Source: an uncultured Mucilaginibacter sp. (GTDB lineage Bacteria > Bacteroidota > Bacteroidia > Sphingobacteriales > Sphingobacteriaceae). Taken from it: 64,000 bases of DNA. This document shows positions 16,445 through 25,986 of this stretch, piece by piece. Below the pieces are notes generated by a model, which saw nothing but the letters and a program-made list of their open reading frames with translations, had not been told where the DNA came from and did not search any database. The position numbers and the translations under genes were made by a program. Within the stretch, counting starts at the first letter, position 1. Every line of letters begins with the position of its first letter. The stretch is from positions 1 to 64,000 of the forward strand of contig CAIPPO010000080.1 in NCBI GenBank assembly GCA_903866915.1, given 5' to 3'.

Positions 16445-17776
16445 CTACACTTTTGGAAGTTTATATCCGTTATGATATTCTTTGGTCAGGTATTGTTTAT
16501 TGATTGCGTGGTCGGTAAAAGCATTTCCGCTTTCATTCCACTCCAGCTTTTTGCCGCTACGGTAAGCTATATTGCCCATTTGGGCCACAGTAGCCACATG
16601 TGCGGCCGCTTGAATTGGGCAACGCAAATCATCCGTTTTACGTGATTTTACCACATCAATAAAATTTACCCAATGTTGATCTAAGCCGTTATCTGAAGGT
16701 TTTACAAAGGGTTTACTCACCTTATTTTTTGAACCACCTTCCTCAATCACTTCCCAACCCCCGCGGTTTAAGATCAAAGTGCCATTGTTGCCAATATAAG
16801 CAATCCCATGATCCCGGTTATAGGAGCCATTATCGATTCCCATGGCCGAGTCCCAAACCATGTTAAAGCCGTCAAATTCATAGATCGTGGTTAATGTATC
16901 CGGCGTTTCTTCATAAAGATCAGGATAAGCAAAGCGTCCGCCCAGGGCTGATACCGACTTTGGAACCGGCGATTTCATCCCCAACAAGCCATAATCCAGC
17001 AGATGCACTCCCCAATCGGTCATTAAGCCGCCCGCATAATCCCAAAACCACCTGAAATTAAAGTGGAAGCGGCTTGAATTAAACGGGACTGTTTTAGCCG
17101 GGCCCAACCATGCTGCGTAATTTACTCCAGCGGGAGGAAGGCTATCTGCTACTACCGGACCGGGCTTCATCCAACCCTGGTAGCACCAAACTTTTACTGT
17201 ACGAATATTCCCCAAAGCCCCGCTTTGTACAAAATCAACTGCATCACGGAAATGTTGCTGGCTGCGTTGCCATTGCCCAGCCTGTACTACCCGATTATAC
17301 CGCTGCTGCGCTGCCACCATTTCGACACATTCGCCGATAGAATTGCCGACAGGTTTTTCAACGTAAACATCCTTACCAGCTTCGCAGGCATGTATCATGA
17401 TTAGTGCATGCCAGTGGTCGGGCGTACCTATAATAACCGCATCGATATCTTTTTGATCAAGCAAGGCCTTGTAATCGTCGAACTGCTTAACTTTTGAAGT
17501 ATCGTAATTCATTTTGGCCAGGTCCTTCATCCGGGCAGCGAGTACATTTTTATCCACGTCGCAAATAGCCACCAGGTTTACACCGGGCACTTTTAACGCG
17601 GCCATCGTATCCGACCAGCCCATACCATTGATACCGATAGCACCAATGTTTACCTGGTCGGAAGGTGCGATGCGGTTTTTAAACAATGCAAATCCCCGGG
17701 TGTTTAGTGCCGAAGCTAACATGGCTCCGCCCGTAAGCATAGCCGATTTTTGCAAAAAATCTCTGCGTGAATTCAT
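16445..17776 (-). CDS. Tat-exported Gfo/Idh/MocA family oxidoreductase
   Basis: 443 aa. The N-terminus MNSRRDFLQKSAMLTGGAML is a twin-arginine signal, common for this Bacteroidota branch of the family, so the enzyme is exported folded with its cofactor. The Rossmann fold is visible from about 42 (INGMGWSDTM, LVAICDVD) through DAVIIGTPDHWHALIMIHA and the EKPVGN motif containing the catalytic Lys. The C-terminal alpha/beta domain holds WFWDYAGGLMTDWGVHLLDY. Probably NAD(P)-dependent oxidation or reduction of a sugar or inositol derivative in the periplasm; the substrate is unknown. Monocistronic, with its own terminator. Confidence 0.92.
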   Translation of the reverse strand: MNSRRDFLQKSAMLTGGAMLASALNTRGFALFKNRIAPSDQVNIGAIGINGMGWSDTMAALKVPGVNLVAICDVDKNVLAARMKDLAKMNYDTSKVKQFDDYKALLDQKDIDAVIIGTPDHWHALIMIHACEAGKDVYVEKPVGNSIGECVEMVAAQQRYNRVVQAGQWQRSQQHFRDAVDFVQSGALGNIRTVKVWCYQGWMKPGPVVADSLPPAGVNYAAWLGPAKTVPFNSSRFHFNFRWFWDYAGGLMTDWGVHLLDYGLLGMKSPVPKSVSALGGRFAYPDLYEETPDTLTTIYEFDGFNMVWDSAMGIDNGSYNRDHGIAYIGNNGTLILNRGGWEVIEEGGSKNKVSKPFVKPSDNGLDQHWVNFIDVVKSRKTDDLRCPIQAAAHVATVAQMGNIAYRSGKKLEWNESGNAFTDHAINKQYLTKEYHNGYKLPKV

Positions 17777-17927
17777 GATCTTGATAATTGGTTGAGCTAA
17801 ATGTAAAAATAATTGTCTGAACCATGATTAAACTGATTAAAGGATTTGCATGAAAAATAGCTAAATGCTTACTTCAATTAAATTCCGCATCTACCACTTC
17901 GCATTTCGAATTCATATCATTACGCTC

Positions 17928-19274
17928 TTATTCGAGCCCGTATTCCTTCAATTTCCGGTAAAGAGTTGCAACACCAATGTTCAATAGTCTCGCAGCTTCG
18001 CCCCGGTTACCATGAGTATGGTTTAATACACGCTGTATATGTAGTTTTTCTACAGATGCCAGGTCGAACGCTGAAAGCACCGTATCGGTTCGCTTACCTG
18101 CATGCTGTATTTCGTAAGGCAACAGGCTTGCTTCCAATTCATTTCCATCGCTTAAAATAACGGCCCTTTCAATTACATTCTTCAGCTCCCTGATATTGCC
18201 AGGCCACCAATAGGCTTCAATTTTTTCGATAAATGCGGGAGAAATGCTGGTCACATTTTTTTTTATTTTAGCTGCAAAGTATTGCGTAAAATAGTCCGCT
18301 AAAAGCGGTATGTCTTTTATCCTTTCGCGCAACGCTGGCAAAGTGATTTGGAAAACCGATAGTCGATAGTACAGATCGGCCCTGAAATGATTGTTTTCAA
18401 TCTCGGATAGCAGATCGCGGTTAGTTGCAGCCAAAATGCGCACATCTACCTGAGTTGGTTTGGTATCACCCACTTTCAGGAATTGCTGAGATTCGAGTAC
18501 CCGCAATAGTTTAGCCTGAAGCTCATGATCCAATTCGCCCATCTCATCCAAGAAAATAGTCCCACCATTGGCTTCCTCAAAAAGCCCTTTTTTGTCCTTT
18601 GTTGCCCCGGTAAACGATCCTGTTTTATGGCCGAACAACTCGCTTTCGAGTAATTCTTTGGTAAAAGCACTGCAGTTTACAGCAACAAAAGGTTTTCCCC
18701 GCCTGCTGCTAGCCTGGTGTATCGCTTCGGCAAATACTTCTTTACCCGTGCCAGTTTCACCCAATAATAATACTGTAGTATCTGTTTGCGCAACTTTCTC
18801 GGCCAGCTTAATGGCATCTGTTAGCGCCGATGAGCGGCCGACAATACGTTCAAAGCCCTGTTTATCATTTAACTTGCTCTCCAATTCCAGGACACGCAAC
18901 TGTAACAAAGCTTTATCCATGGCCTTACTTACGAGCGGAATAATACGCTCGTTATCGTCACCTTTGGTTATATAATCGAACGCCCCTAGTTTGATAGCTT
19001 TTACACCATCGTTTATGGTACCAAAGGCCGTAAGAACGATCACCTCGGTGCTAGGCCAGCTTTTTTTGATTTGCTCTGTCAGTTCGATCCCATTACTATC
19101 CGGCAGCTTTACATCACTTAACACTACATTCACCTGTTCGTGCTGCAATTTTCTCAAGCCTTCGCGTCCCGTCGACGCGGTAATTACCTCATATCCCTCC
19201 AGCTGCAGTATGCGCGCCATCAGGTTACGTAGCCTTTCCTCGTCGTCAATAATCAGTAGTTTGCCTTTTTGCAT
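17928..19274 (-). CDS. NtrC-type sigma-54-dependent response regulator
   Basis: The start at 19274 (MQKGKLLIIDDEERLRNLM) is preferred over 19319; about 448 aa. The receiver domain spans 1-115 with phospho-acceptor Asp54 in VVLSDVKLPD. The AAA+ domain (about 142-380) has Walker A GETGTGKE (172-179), the sigma-54 contact loop GSFTGA (219-224) and Walker B GGTIFLDE. A Fis-type HTH follows at the end (GNRGEAARLLNIGVATLYRKL). It activates RpoN promoters when phosphorylated. The gene is 2.2 kb upstream of the kdp promoter region and two genes away from it; no kdpE exists in this locus, so it is the likely partner of the 8082-9794 kinase. This is inference. Confidence 0.93.
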   Translation of the reverse strand: MQKGKLLIIDDEERLRNLMARILQLEGYEVITASTGREGLRKLQHEQVNVVLSDVKLPDSNGIELTEQIKKSWPSTEVIVLTAFGTINDGVKAIKLGAFDYITKGDDNERIIPLVSKAMDKALLQLRVLELESKLNDKQGFERIVGRSSALTDAIKLAEKVAQTDTTVLLLGETGTGKEVFAEAIHQASSRRGKPFVAVNCSAFTKELLESELFGHKTGSFTGATKDKKGLFEEANGGTIFLDEMGELDHELQAKLLRVLESQQFLKVGDTKPTQVDVRILAATNRDLLSEIENNHFRADLYYRLSVFQITLPALRERIKDIPLLADYFTQYFAAKIKKNVTSISPAFIEKIEAYWWPGNIRELKNVIERAVILSDGNELEASLLPYEIQHAGKRTDTVLSAFDLASVEKLHIQRVLNHTHGNRGEAARLLNIGVATLYRKLKEYGLE

Positions 19275-19678
19275 TATAGCGCAAAATTGATAAAAATAAT
19301 GCCAAAGAATGGCCGACATTAAAAATCAATTAGAATTGCTTTTTTCCGGCCGCGCTGATCAATGCTTTTTTGGCTTAGGCCCAACTAATAACAACGGCAT
19401 TAAATTGCCTGTTAAAAGATGAATATTATGAAAAGGACGATAGTTGGTTAATTACAGCTGGCGGGCTTGTTTAAATATTTTATTCCGGGCTGCATCATTC
19501 ATGAGAATCATTTTTATCCCGACCACCCCCATTACTGTGAATATCGAGGTTATTTGTCTTTTTTGTTAATTAATTGATGGGCATAATAGAGCCGTAAATT
19601 TACAGGTCTCTTTTGTTGTTCAATAGAAATAGGTTCAAGCATAATTTATATATTTAGCGAAACAAAATCTAAAACTTT
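19275..19678. other. 404-bp intergenic region between divergent genes
   Basis: AT-rich region between the NtrC regulator and the DUF1003 gene, which are divergently transcribed. It should hold both promoters. I see only very short ORFs and no convincing inverted repeat, RNA structure or clear Bacteroidota -7 element (TAnnTTTG). Confidence 0.5.
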
Positions 19679-20098
19679 ATGGCTAACGACAAAAACTGGC
19701 ACGAAAATCATCACTCCACCCGCAATTACGGGCAAAAGTTAGCTGACGGTGTGGCAAAGGGTATGGGTTCATGGCGTTTTATTATCTGGCAAACCATCAT
19801 CGTACTCATATGGATGAGCCTCAATGCGGTTGGCTGGGCTTTTCACTGGGATGTTTATCCGTTCATTTTGTTGAACCTCGTATTTTCAACCCAGGCAGCA
19901 TATGCTGCTCCGATCATTATGATGGCTCAAAACCGCCAGAATGAACGCGATCGGGCACAGGCTGAGGCTGATTTCAAAACCAATAAAGAGGCTAAACAGG
20001 AAATTGAAGAATTGCAAAAACAGTTGAATGCTATCGAAGTTGAAAAACTTGATAAGATAATTATACTGTTGGAAAAGCTAAATACAAATAAGGGCTGA
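19679..20098 (+). CDS. DUF1003 membrane protein
   Basis: 139 aa with the DUF1003 signature: a GSWRFIIWQTIIVLIWMSLN helix (about 30-50), the WDVYPFILLNLVFSTQAAYAAPIIMMAQNRQ segment (broadly 58-88) and a C-terminal coiled-coil tail rich in Glu, Lys and Gln (about 90-137). Two TM helices are predicted. Function of the family is unknown. Monocistronic, with a hairpin after the stop. Confidence 0.88.
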   Translation: MANDKNWHENHHSTRNYGQKLADGVAKGMGSWRFIIWQTIIVLIWMSLNAVGWAFHWDVYPFILLNLVFSTQAAYAAPIIMMAQNRQNERDRAQAEADFKTNKEAKQEIEELQKQLNAIEVEKLDKIIILLEKLNTNKG

Positions 20099-20142
20099 TT
20101 TTCGACTAACTGGTTAAATCCAACTAGTCCTTTTAAAGCAAA

Positions 20143-20175
20143 TTAACTGGTTAACCTAACAAGTTAACCAGTTAA
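20143..20175. terminator. 13-bp hairpin between convergent genes
   Basis: TTAACTGGTTAAC / GTTAACCAGTTAA with a 7-nt loop, sitting between the stops of the DUF1003 gene (+) and the GH30 gene (-). Short A/T tracts flank it on both sides, so it can serve both transcripts. Confidence 0.55.
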
Positions 20176-20183
20176 AAAATTTC

Positions 20184-21647
20184 TTACTCTACCACCAGCG
20201 TCGCAATAGAATGCGGGTTACTGCTCACTTTTGCCGCTTTACCTTTGATCCAAAGCATATAATCGATCTTATCGTCCGATTTGTTCATAACCACTACTGC
20301 AATTTTTCCGTCGGGGTTCAGGTAGGCTGTGGTTAACAACTTATCTCTGCTGGCCGAACTTGCAATTCGTTTTGCACCGGGTTTAATAAACTTAGAAAAA
20401 TGACCGATGTAATAGTATGAATTGGTATAAGTGATCTTGCCGGTTTGTGTATCGGCATGTACGGGTGCGAAACAGAAGTTGCCTACATGGTTGGGCCCGC
20501 CTTTTTCATCCAGCAGAACGTTCCAGTCGGTCCAGGCTACTGTGCCGGCATTCAAGTCGTTAATGATGGAATAACCATATTTTTCGCCAAGCGACCAGTC
20601 GTCGAGCTTTGCAGCGTTAAACTGCTCGGCACATCCTTCAGTAAATACCAGGTTCTTATCGGGAAAAGCCTGATGTACCAATCGCTCGCTTTCAAAATTC
20701 ATACCGGCACCGGTCCAGGTTTCATACCAGTGATAACCAATACCCCAAACGTATTTAGCAGCCTGCGGATCTTCAAGGATTGTGCTTGCTCGTTGGTACA
20801 GCAGGTCGCGGTTATGGTCCCAAACGATCAGCTTTTTGCTGGCTAAGCCTGATTTTTGAAGCGTGGGGCCAAGGAAATTCTTTACAAAATCGCGTTCGTC
20901 CTCGGCTGTATACAGGCACGATTCCCAGGTTTGGGTAGCCATTGGCTCATTTTGAACGCTTAGGCCCCAGATAGGAATGCCGGCCTTTTCGTAGGTTTTA
21001 ATAAATTTTACATAAAAATTCGCCCAGCTCTGGTCAAATTCTCTTTTAAGCTTTCCGCCATGCAATACGTCGTTATTTGTTTTCATCCAACCCGGTGGGC
21101 TCCATGGACTCACAAATAAGGTGAGTTTACCTCCTGCGGCGGCAATCACTTCTTTTATAAAGGGTATCCGGTATTTTTTATCGTGACTGATATCAAAAGT
21201 GGATAAAGTTTTGTCGCCATCTTTCACATAGCTGTAACTATCACTCGAAAAATCGCAGCTCTGGATATTGGTGCGACCAAAAGTGTAGCCGATACCATCG
21301 GTTTTGCTGTAATAAGCCTTAAGTATCTCCTGTTGTTTGTCTTTGGGTAATTTGTAAAATGTTTCGGCAGAAGCGTCAGTCAATGCGCCGCCAATGCCCA
21401 TGAAATTTTGGAAGGTATTTGCCGGATCTACAAAAACTGCAACTTCAGTTTCAACCGGCTGGGGCTTGCTTTCAAAGTTAAATGAACCGGCGGAAGCCAG
21501 CCTGTTATCGGTTCCTTTTTCAGTCACATAAACTTTTACGGTTTTGTTTTTAAGAGAATAGGGTGCCTTCTGCTGGGCGAGCGATGCTGTTGATGCAATG
21601 ATACAGCATGCCAGTATAAGGTATGCGGCTTTGAACAGTCTTTTCAT
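20184..21647 (-). CDS. Secreted glycoside hydrolase family 30 (glucosylceramidase-like)
   Basis: 487 aa with a signal peptide (MKRLFKAAYLILACCIIAS...SLAQ). The GH30 (beta/alpha)8 barrel spans about 80-410 (FMGIGGALTDASAETFYKL, GRTNIQSCDFSSDSYSY, FVSPWSPPGWMKTN). The acid/base Glu234 is in GLSVQNEP and the nucleophile Glu337 is in VFTEGCAEQ. A beta-sandwich domain ends the protein. Family activities include beta-glucosidase, beta-1,6-glucanase and glucosylceramidase; which one applies cannot be told from sequence. It acts outside the cytoplasm. It stands alone with no SusCD pair nearby. Confidence 0.93.
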   Translation of the reverse strand: MKRLFKAAYLILACCIIASTASLAQQKAPYSLKNKTVKVYVTEKGTDNRLASAGSFNFESKPQPVETEVAVFVDPANTFQNFMGIGGALTDASAETFYKLPKDKQQEILKAYYSKTDGIGYTFGRTNIQSCDFSSDSYSYVKDGDKTLSTFDISHDKKYRIPFIKEVIAAAGGKLTLFVSPWSPPGWMKTNNDVLHGGKLKREFDQSWANFYVKFIKTYEKAGIPIWGLSVQNEPMATQTWESCLYTAEDERDFVKNFLGPTLQKSGLASKKLIVWDHNRDLLYQRASTILEDPQAAKYVWGIGYHWYETWTGAGMNFESERLVHQAFPDKNLVFTEGCAEQFNAAKLDDWSLGEKYGYSIINDLNAGTVAWTDWNVLLDEKGGPNHVGNFCFAPVHADTQTGKITYTNSYYYIGHFSKFIKPGAKRIASSASRDKLLTTAYLNPDGKIAVVVMNKSDDKIDYMLWIKGKAAKVSSNPHSIATLVVE

Positions 21648-21724
21648 GATAAAATTGATAATTGGTTGACCTTGGTGTTCAAATCTATCAAAAAACTGTT
21701 ATTATCCGGCAGAATTTGAAAAAA

Positions 21725-22126
21725 TCAAAGGCTATGGATAGCAAGGTACTCTTCACCACTAATTACAGGCCTTAGCCTATGCAATTCATCATCGGTAAAT
21801 AGTCTGGATCGCGTAATAAACCGAAGTCCGAGTGGTATCTCCAAAGAAAAGCTTGCACCCCTGCCGGGTGTAATATCAATAATCAACTGCGTGTGCTGCC
21901 AATATTCAAATTGATCGGCACTCATAAAAAAGGCACAATTTTTAATTTCCCCAAGGTATACATCGCTTCCCCCTACGATGAACTCGCCTTTTTCAAAGCA
22001 CATAGGCTGCGAACCGTCACAGCAGCCCCCACTTTGGTGAAACATCAAATCGCCAAACCGGTCTCGTAATTGTACTACTACATTTGCGGCTTCGGGCGTA
22101 ATTAAAACTCTGGGTGTAATATCCAT
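21725..22126 (-). CDS. DUF779 protein linked to aldehyde dehydrogenase
   Basis: The start at 22126 (MDITPRVLITPEAANVV) is preferred over 22192, which would overlap the upstream gene. About 133 aa. DUF779 features: the HQSGGCCDGSQPMC cysteine cluster (a probable metal or redox site), DVYLGEI, ADQFEYWQHTQLIIDITPGRGASFSLE. This family is almost always next to AldB/ExaC-type aldehyde dehydrogenases, as here (62 bp downstream); its role is unknown, possibly in enzyme activation. A strong terminator lies in the gap between the two genes. Confidence 0.88.
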   Translation of the reverse strand: MDITPRVLITPEAANVVVQLRDRFGDLMFHQSGGCCDGSQPMCFEKGEFIVGGSDVYLGEIKNCAFFMSADQFEYWQHTQLIIDITPGRGASFSLEIPLGLRFITRSRLFTDDELHRLRPVISGEEYLAIHSL

Positions 22127-22129
22127 CTC

Positions 22130-22169
22130 AAAAAATAAAAAAGGCACCGCTGCCAATCGCAGCGATGCC
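22130..22169 (-). terminator. Terminator between aldehyde dehydrogenase and DUF779 genes
   Basis: GGCACCGCTGC / GCAGCGATGCC (22143-22153, 22159-22169), an 11-bp stem with one mismatch and a 5-nt loop. It is followed on the minus strand by TTTTTTATTTTTT. It lies between the dehydrogenase stop and the DUF779 start, suggesting only partial read-through into the second gene. Confidence 0.75.
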
Positions 22170-22188
22170 ACCCAATCAAAGACTGCAA

Positions 22189-23709
22189 TCAAAAGAAGCC
22201 TAACTTATTCTTGTCATAAGAAATAAGCATGTTTTTATTCTGGCGATAATGACTCAGCATCATCTTATGTGTTTCGCGGCCGAAACCCGATTTTTTGTAT
22301 CCGCCAAAAGGCGCATGAGCTGGATAGGCATGGTAACAGTTCACCCAAACCCTGCCGGCCTGAATAGCACGCGGAACGCAATACAGTTCATGCGCATCGC
22401 GTGTCCAAACGCCTGCACCCAAACCATAAAGCGTGTCGTTGGCTATTTCAATAGCTTCTTCAACCGTTTTGAAGGTGGTAACGCAAACTACCGGACCGAA
22501 GATCTCTTCCTGAAAAATGCGCATTTTATTATTTCCTTTCAACAGTGTTGGCTGGATATAATAGCCTTCGGTCAGGCCGTCGAGGTATTTTTTTGCTCCG
22601 CCAGTAAGCACTTCTGCACCTTCTTCCTTACCTATTTCAATGTAAGAAAGAATTTTCTCATACTGGTCTTTTGAAGCCTGTGCGCCCATCATGGTAGCAG
22701 GATCAAGTGGGTTACCCATTTTAATGGCTTCCACCCGTTCAATTACCCGTTCAATAAAACGGTCGTATATCGACTCATGGATCAACATGCGGGATGGACA
22801 GGTACAAACCTCGCCCTGGTTTAAGGCAAACATTGCTGCGCCTTCGAGGCATTTATCGAAAAAGGCATCATCGGCATCCATCACACTTGGCAGAAATATA
22901 TTAGGCGATTTACCACCCAATTCCATGGTTACCGGGTTAAGGTTTTCTGAGGCATATTGCATGATTAGCCTTCCTGTAGTGGTCTCACCGGTGAAGGATA
23001 CTTTAGATATCCGTGGCGAGCTGGCCAGCGGTTTGCCAGCTTCGGGACCAAAACCTGTAACAATATTAACTACACCCGGCGGAATTATATCTTTCAACAG
23101 TTCCATCAGCATTAAAATACCTACAGGGGTTTGTTCGGCAGGCTTCATCACTACAGTACAGCCAGCTGCCAGGGCTGGTGCCATTTTCCAGGTTGCCATT
23201 AGTAGTGGAAAGTTCCAGGGAATAATCTGACCCACAACGCCTATCGGTTCATGGATGTTTAAGGATACTGTATGCTGATCAAGTTCGCTTACCGAACTTT
23301 CCTCACTCCGGATTACCCCGGCGAAATAGCGGAAGTGATCTATCGCCAGCGGCAAATCGGCCGCCAGTGTCTCGCGGATTGGTTTCCCATTGTCTATAGT
23401 TTCAATAGCTGCCAGGTAACTGAGGTTTTCCTCCATTTTTGAAGCTATCTTTAGTAAAACGTTGCTTCTTTCGGCCGGCGAAGTATGCGACCAGGTGGCG
23501 AATGCCTTGTGTGCGGCGTCAAGTGCCAGCTCGATATCTTCCTTGCCCGAGCGTGGCACATTAGTAAAAGCCTCGCCGTCAATTGGCGAAATACTTTCAA
23601 AATACTCCCCTTTTACAGGTGCCACAAACTCACCACCTATAAAATTGTCGTAATGATCTTTAAATGCCGGTCTGGCGACCAGCTTTTGGGTTGCTGTGAT
23701 CGTTTCCAT
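22189..23709 (-). CDS. NAD-dependent aldehyde dehydrogenase (AldB/ExaC type)
   Basis: A 506-aa ALDH oxidising aldehydes such as acetaldehyde to acids in the cytoplasm. Visible: [14 protein letters not shown], the NAD site KPAEQTPV and FTGETTTGR, the general base Glu263 in [10 protein letters not shown], and nucleophile Cys302 in the GEVCTCPSR motif that marks the AldB/ExaC/acetaldehyde-dehydrogenase branch. It is divergent from an AraC-type regulator (180-bp shared region) and upstream of DUF779, a conserved three-gene arrangement for aldehyde or alcohol catabolism. Confidence 0.95.
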   Translation of the reverse strand: METITATQKLVARPAFKDHYDNFIGGEFVAPVKGEYFESISPIDGEAFTNVPRSGKEDIELALDAAHKAFATWSHTSPAERSNVLLKIASKMEENLSYLAAIETIDNGKPIRETLAADLPLAIDHFRYFAGVIRSEESSVSELDQHTVSLNIHEPIGVVGQIIPWNFPLLMATWKMAPALAAGCTVVMKPAEQTPVGILMLMELLKDIIPPGVVNIVTGFGPEAGKPLASSPRISKVSFTGETTTGRLIMQYASENLNPVTMELGGKSPNIFLPSVMDADDAFFDKCLEGAAMFALNQGEVCTCPSRMLIHESIYDRFIERVIERVEAIKMGNPLDPATMMGAQASKDQYEKILSYIEIGKEEGAEVLTGGAKKYLDGLTEGYYIQPTLLKGNNKMRIFQEEIFGPVVCVTTFKTVEEAIEIANDTLYGLGAGVWTRDAHELYCVPRAIQAGRVWVNCYHAYPAHAPFGGYKKSGFGRETHKMMLSHYRQNKNMLISYDKNKLGFF

Positions 23710-23889
23710 AATTTCTTTTGATTTTTAATAATTGGTAATGCTAAAACTACGCAGGGCCGGGCTTCCCGTTTATGCACAATTGTATCAGGCTTATGCTCTA
23801 AAATATTAAATGACATAAATCACTATTTTAATACAATTAACTATTTAACTTTAGCTTACCAATTATAATATCCCGAGCGTAAATACCCT

Positions 23890-24810
23890 ATGGAAAGTAA
23901 GTTCAAGCCACGCCCGCTGCCGCTTCATGACGAAAAAAACCTCAAAACGATGGTCGAGAACCGTTCGGTTTATACCTTGCGGCATTGCGAACTGAATGTT
24001 TTTGAAACTCATCAGCAATCAGAGAAAGTGAAGCTCAAGTTTGACGACATGGTTTTAACTACGATGATGCGCGGCAAAAAAGTAATGCATCTGTTCGGCT
24101 CGCAACATTTCGACTACCTGCCGGGCGAATCTGTAATAGTGCCGGAAAACGAAGAAATGATCATTGATTTCCCGGAGGCAAACGCAGCTAACCCCACCCA
24201 ATGTATAGCACTGGCGGTTGATTCGGGCATGCTGTCAGATACTTTGAGTTTATTGAACGAAAAATATCCCAAAGTAGAGAAAAATGAAAGCTGGGATATT
24301 GATGTTTCCTGTTTTCACCTGCAAAACACCTTACAGATAACCGAAACCATCGACCGGCTGGTGCATGTGAGCACTGAAAACTTTGCTGCAAAAGATGTAA
24401 TTGCCGATTTTACTTTGAAAGAATTACTGATAAGGCTTATGCAGACACAGGCGCGTAACCTGATTCTGGACAATTATCATAAACATACAAGCACCAATCG
24501 CTTTGCAGCCGTTGTTAAATATATAAAGACCCATATCCATGAAGAGATCACAATCGATCAGCTGAGCAATATTTGCTGCATGAGCAGGCCCAACTTTTTC
24601 AGGTGTTTCAAACGCGAATTTGGGATTAGCCCGGTTGAATTTATACTGAACGAACGCGTGAAATCTGCGAAACAATTGCTGATGAATTCCGAAGTTACCA
24701 TATCGCAAGCCTGCTATGCCATAGGCATCAATAACCTGAGCTATTTCTTTAAACTATTTAAGAGGATCGAGGGGCAAACTCCGAATGAGTTCAGGAAAAC
24801 GTTGAATTAA
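23890..24810 (+). CDS. AraC-family transcriptional regulator of the aldehyde dehydrogenase locus
   Basis: 306 aa: an N-terminal AraC_N/cupin-like sensing region (about 20-180, LPGESVIVPENEEMIIDFP) and a C-terminal double HTH (about 205-305; EEITIDQLSNICCMSRPNFFRCFK, ISQACYAIGINNLSYFFKLFK). It is divergent from the aldehyde dehydrogenase, so it probably activates that operon in response to an aldehyde or alcohol. Its 3' end overlaps the convergent M28 peptidase gene by 4 bp. Confidence 0.93.
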   Translation: MESKFKPRPLPLHDEKNLKTMVENRSVYTLRHCELNVFETHQQSEKVKLKFDDMVLTTMMRGKKVMHLFGSQHFDYLPGESVIVPENEEMIIDFPEANAANPTQCIALAVDSGMLSDTLSLLNEKYPKVEKNESWDIDVSCFHLQNTLQITETIDRLVHVSTENFAAKDVIADFTLKELLIRLMQTQARNLILDNYHKHTSTNRFAAVVKYIKTHIHEEITIDQLSNICCMSRPNFFRCFKREFGISPVEFILNERVKSAKQLLMNSEVTISQACYAIGINNLSYFFKLFKRIEGQTPNEFRKTLN

Positions 24811-25955
24811 GGCTTCATCTCATCTGAACTAAACTCTACCATTAGTTTAAACAGGTGATTATATTCGTTCAGTGGCAGGGTCCTGCTGATATCAAAAACA
24901 TCATGATAAGCCTTTATACCGCCCATGGTATAAATAAAAAAAGCAGGCACACGCTTTTCTGTGAACCAATAATGATCGCTATTGGCAGCTTTACCCCGTG
25001 ATGCTATTTTTACCAGGTAGTGGTTTTCGTCATTGATTTTATTTAACAGGGCAAATTCTTTAGGGTAAACTGTAGCATTTACCGCAGTGATACCATCTTC
25101 ACCGGTACCAAGTATATCCATATTGATCAAAAATCTTATTTTATCCAGCGCTACCAGTGGGTGCAAGGAAAAATATTGCGAACCAAGCAAACCCGCTTCT
25201 TCCCCCGAGAAACAAATAAAGGCAATTGAATAGCGTTGCGGGTGCTGCGCAAAATACCGGGCAAGACTTAATAACTGGCTAACCCCACTGGCATTATCAT
25301 TAGCCCCCGGAAAATAGGTTTTGTTGCCCATACCACCCAGGTGATCGTAATGCGCCGTAAACACAAAAAACGAATCGGGCCTGGCTGTACCCTTTACATA
25401 TCCACAGATATTGGCGGTTGTAAAATCTTTAATGAATTTATTTTCGATATTAACCCTGATGGTTTCCGGGCTTCCTGCAATGGATCTTTTATCTACCTCT
25501 ATTTCGGTAAAGTCAGCCACCTCCTGCTCAACCGACCAGGTGAGCTTATTTTGAAGGGTTAACACAATGCGGTGATTCCCGTCGATATAATGGATACTAT
25601 CGCTTTTTACCAGCGTTCCCGCGGCATTTACTCCACGGCTCTGCGGTCCTATGATAAAATCTTTACCAGGCATTAAACTGATTCCATTTACGGTTACCTC
25701 CATGGCTCCGGGGAATGTGTTGGCATCAAAGCTAAAAGGCTGCTCGAAATTATGGCCATCGAATGGCAATAAGCCGTATTCAGCATATTGCTCTGAAACG
25801 AAGCGGGCAGCTTTGCCTATGCCATCGTTGGTATAGCCCCGGCCCCAGAAATAGGGAGAAGTAAGCGTATCTACTATCCTTCGCGCAAACAAAGAGTCCT
25901 GTGCCGACGCCGCAAGGGTGCTAAAAAATAAAATAATGAAAAGGTTTCTTTTCAT
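24807..25955 (-). CDS. Secreted M28-family zinc aminopeptidase
   Basis: 382 aa with a short signal peptide (MKRNLFIILFFSTLAASAQ). Metal ligands are visible in order: His in TAHYDHLGG, bridging Asp in PGANDNASG, catalytic/ligand Glu pair in CFSGEEAGLLGSQY, Asp in NMDILGTG, and His in NSDHYWF. An N-terminal PA-like segment precedes the peptidase domain. It hydrolyses peptides in the periplasm or outside the cell. It lies 31 bp downstream of another exported protein gene on the same strand. Confidence 0.93.
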   Translation of the reverse strand: MKRNLFIILFFSTLAASAQDSLFARRIVDTLTSPYFWGRGYTNDGIGKAARFVSEQYAEYGLLPFDGHNFEQPFSFDANTFPGAMEVTVNGISLMPGKDFIIGPQSRGVNAAGTLVKSDSIHYIDGNHRIVLTLQNKLTWSVEQEVADFTEIEVDKRSIAGSPETIRVNIENKFIKDFTTANICGYVKGTARPDSFFVFTAHYDHLGGMGNKTYFPGANDNASGVSQLLSLARYFAQHPQRYSIAFICFSGEEAGLLGSQYFSLHPLVALDKIRFLINMDILGTGEDGITAVNATVYPKEFALLNKINDENHYLVKIASRGKAANSDHYWFTEKRVPAFFIYTMGGIKAYHDVFDISRTLPLNEYNHLFKLMVEFSSDEMKP

Positions 25956-25986
25956 TTTCGATGGCTGAATCGGAGGCTTATGATTG

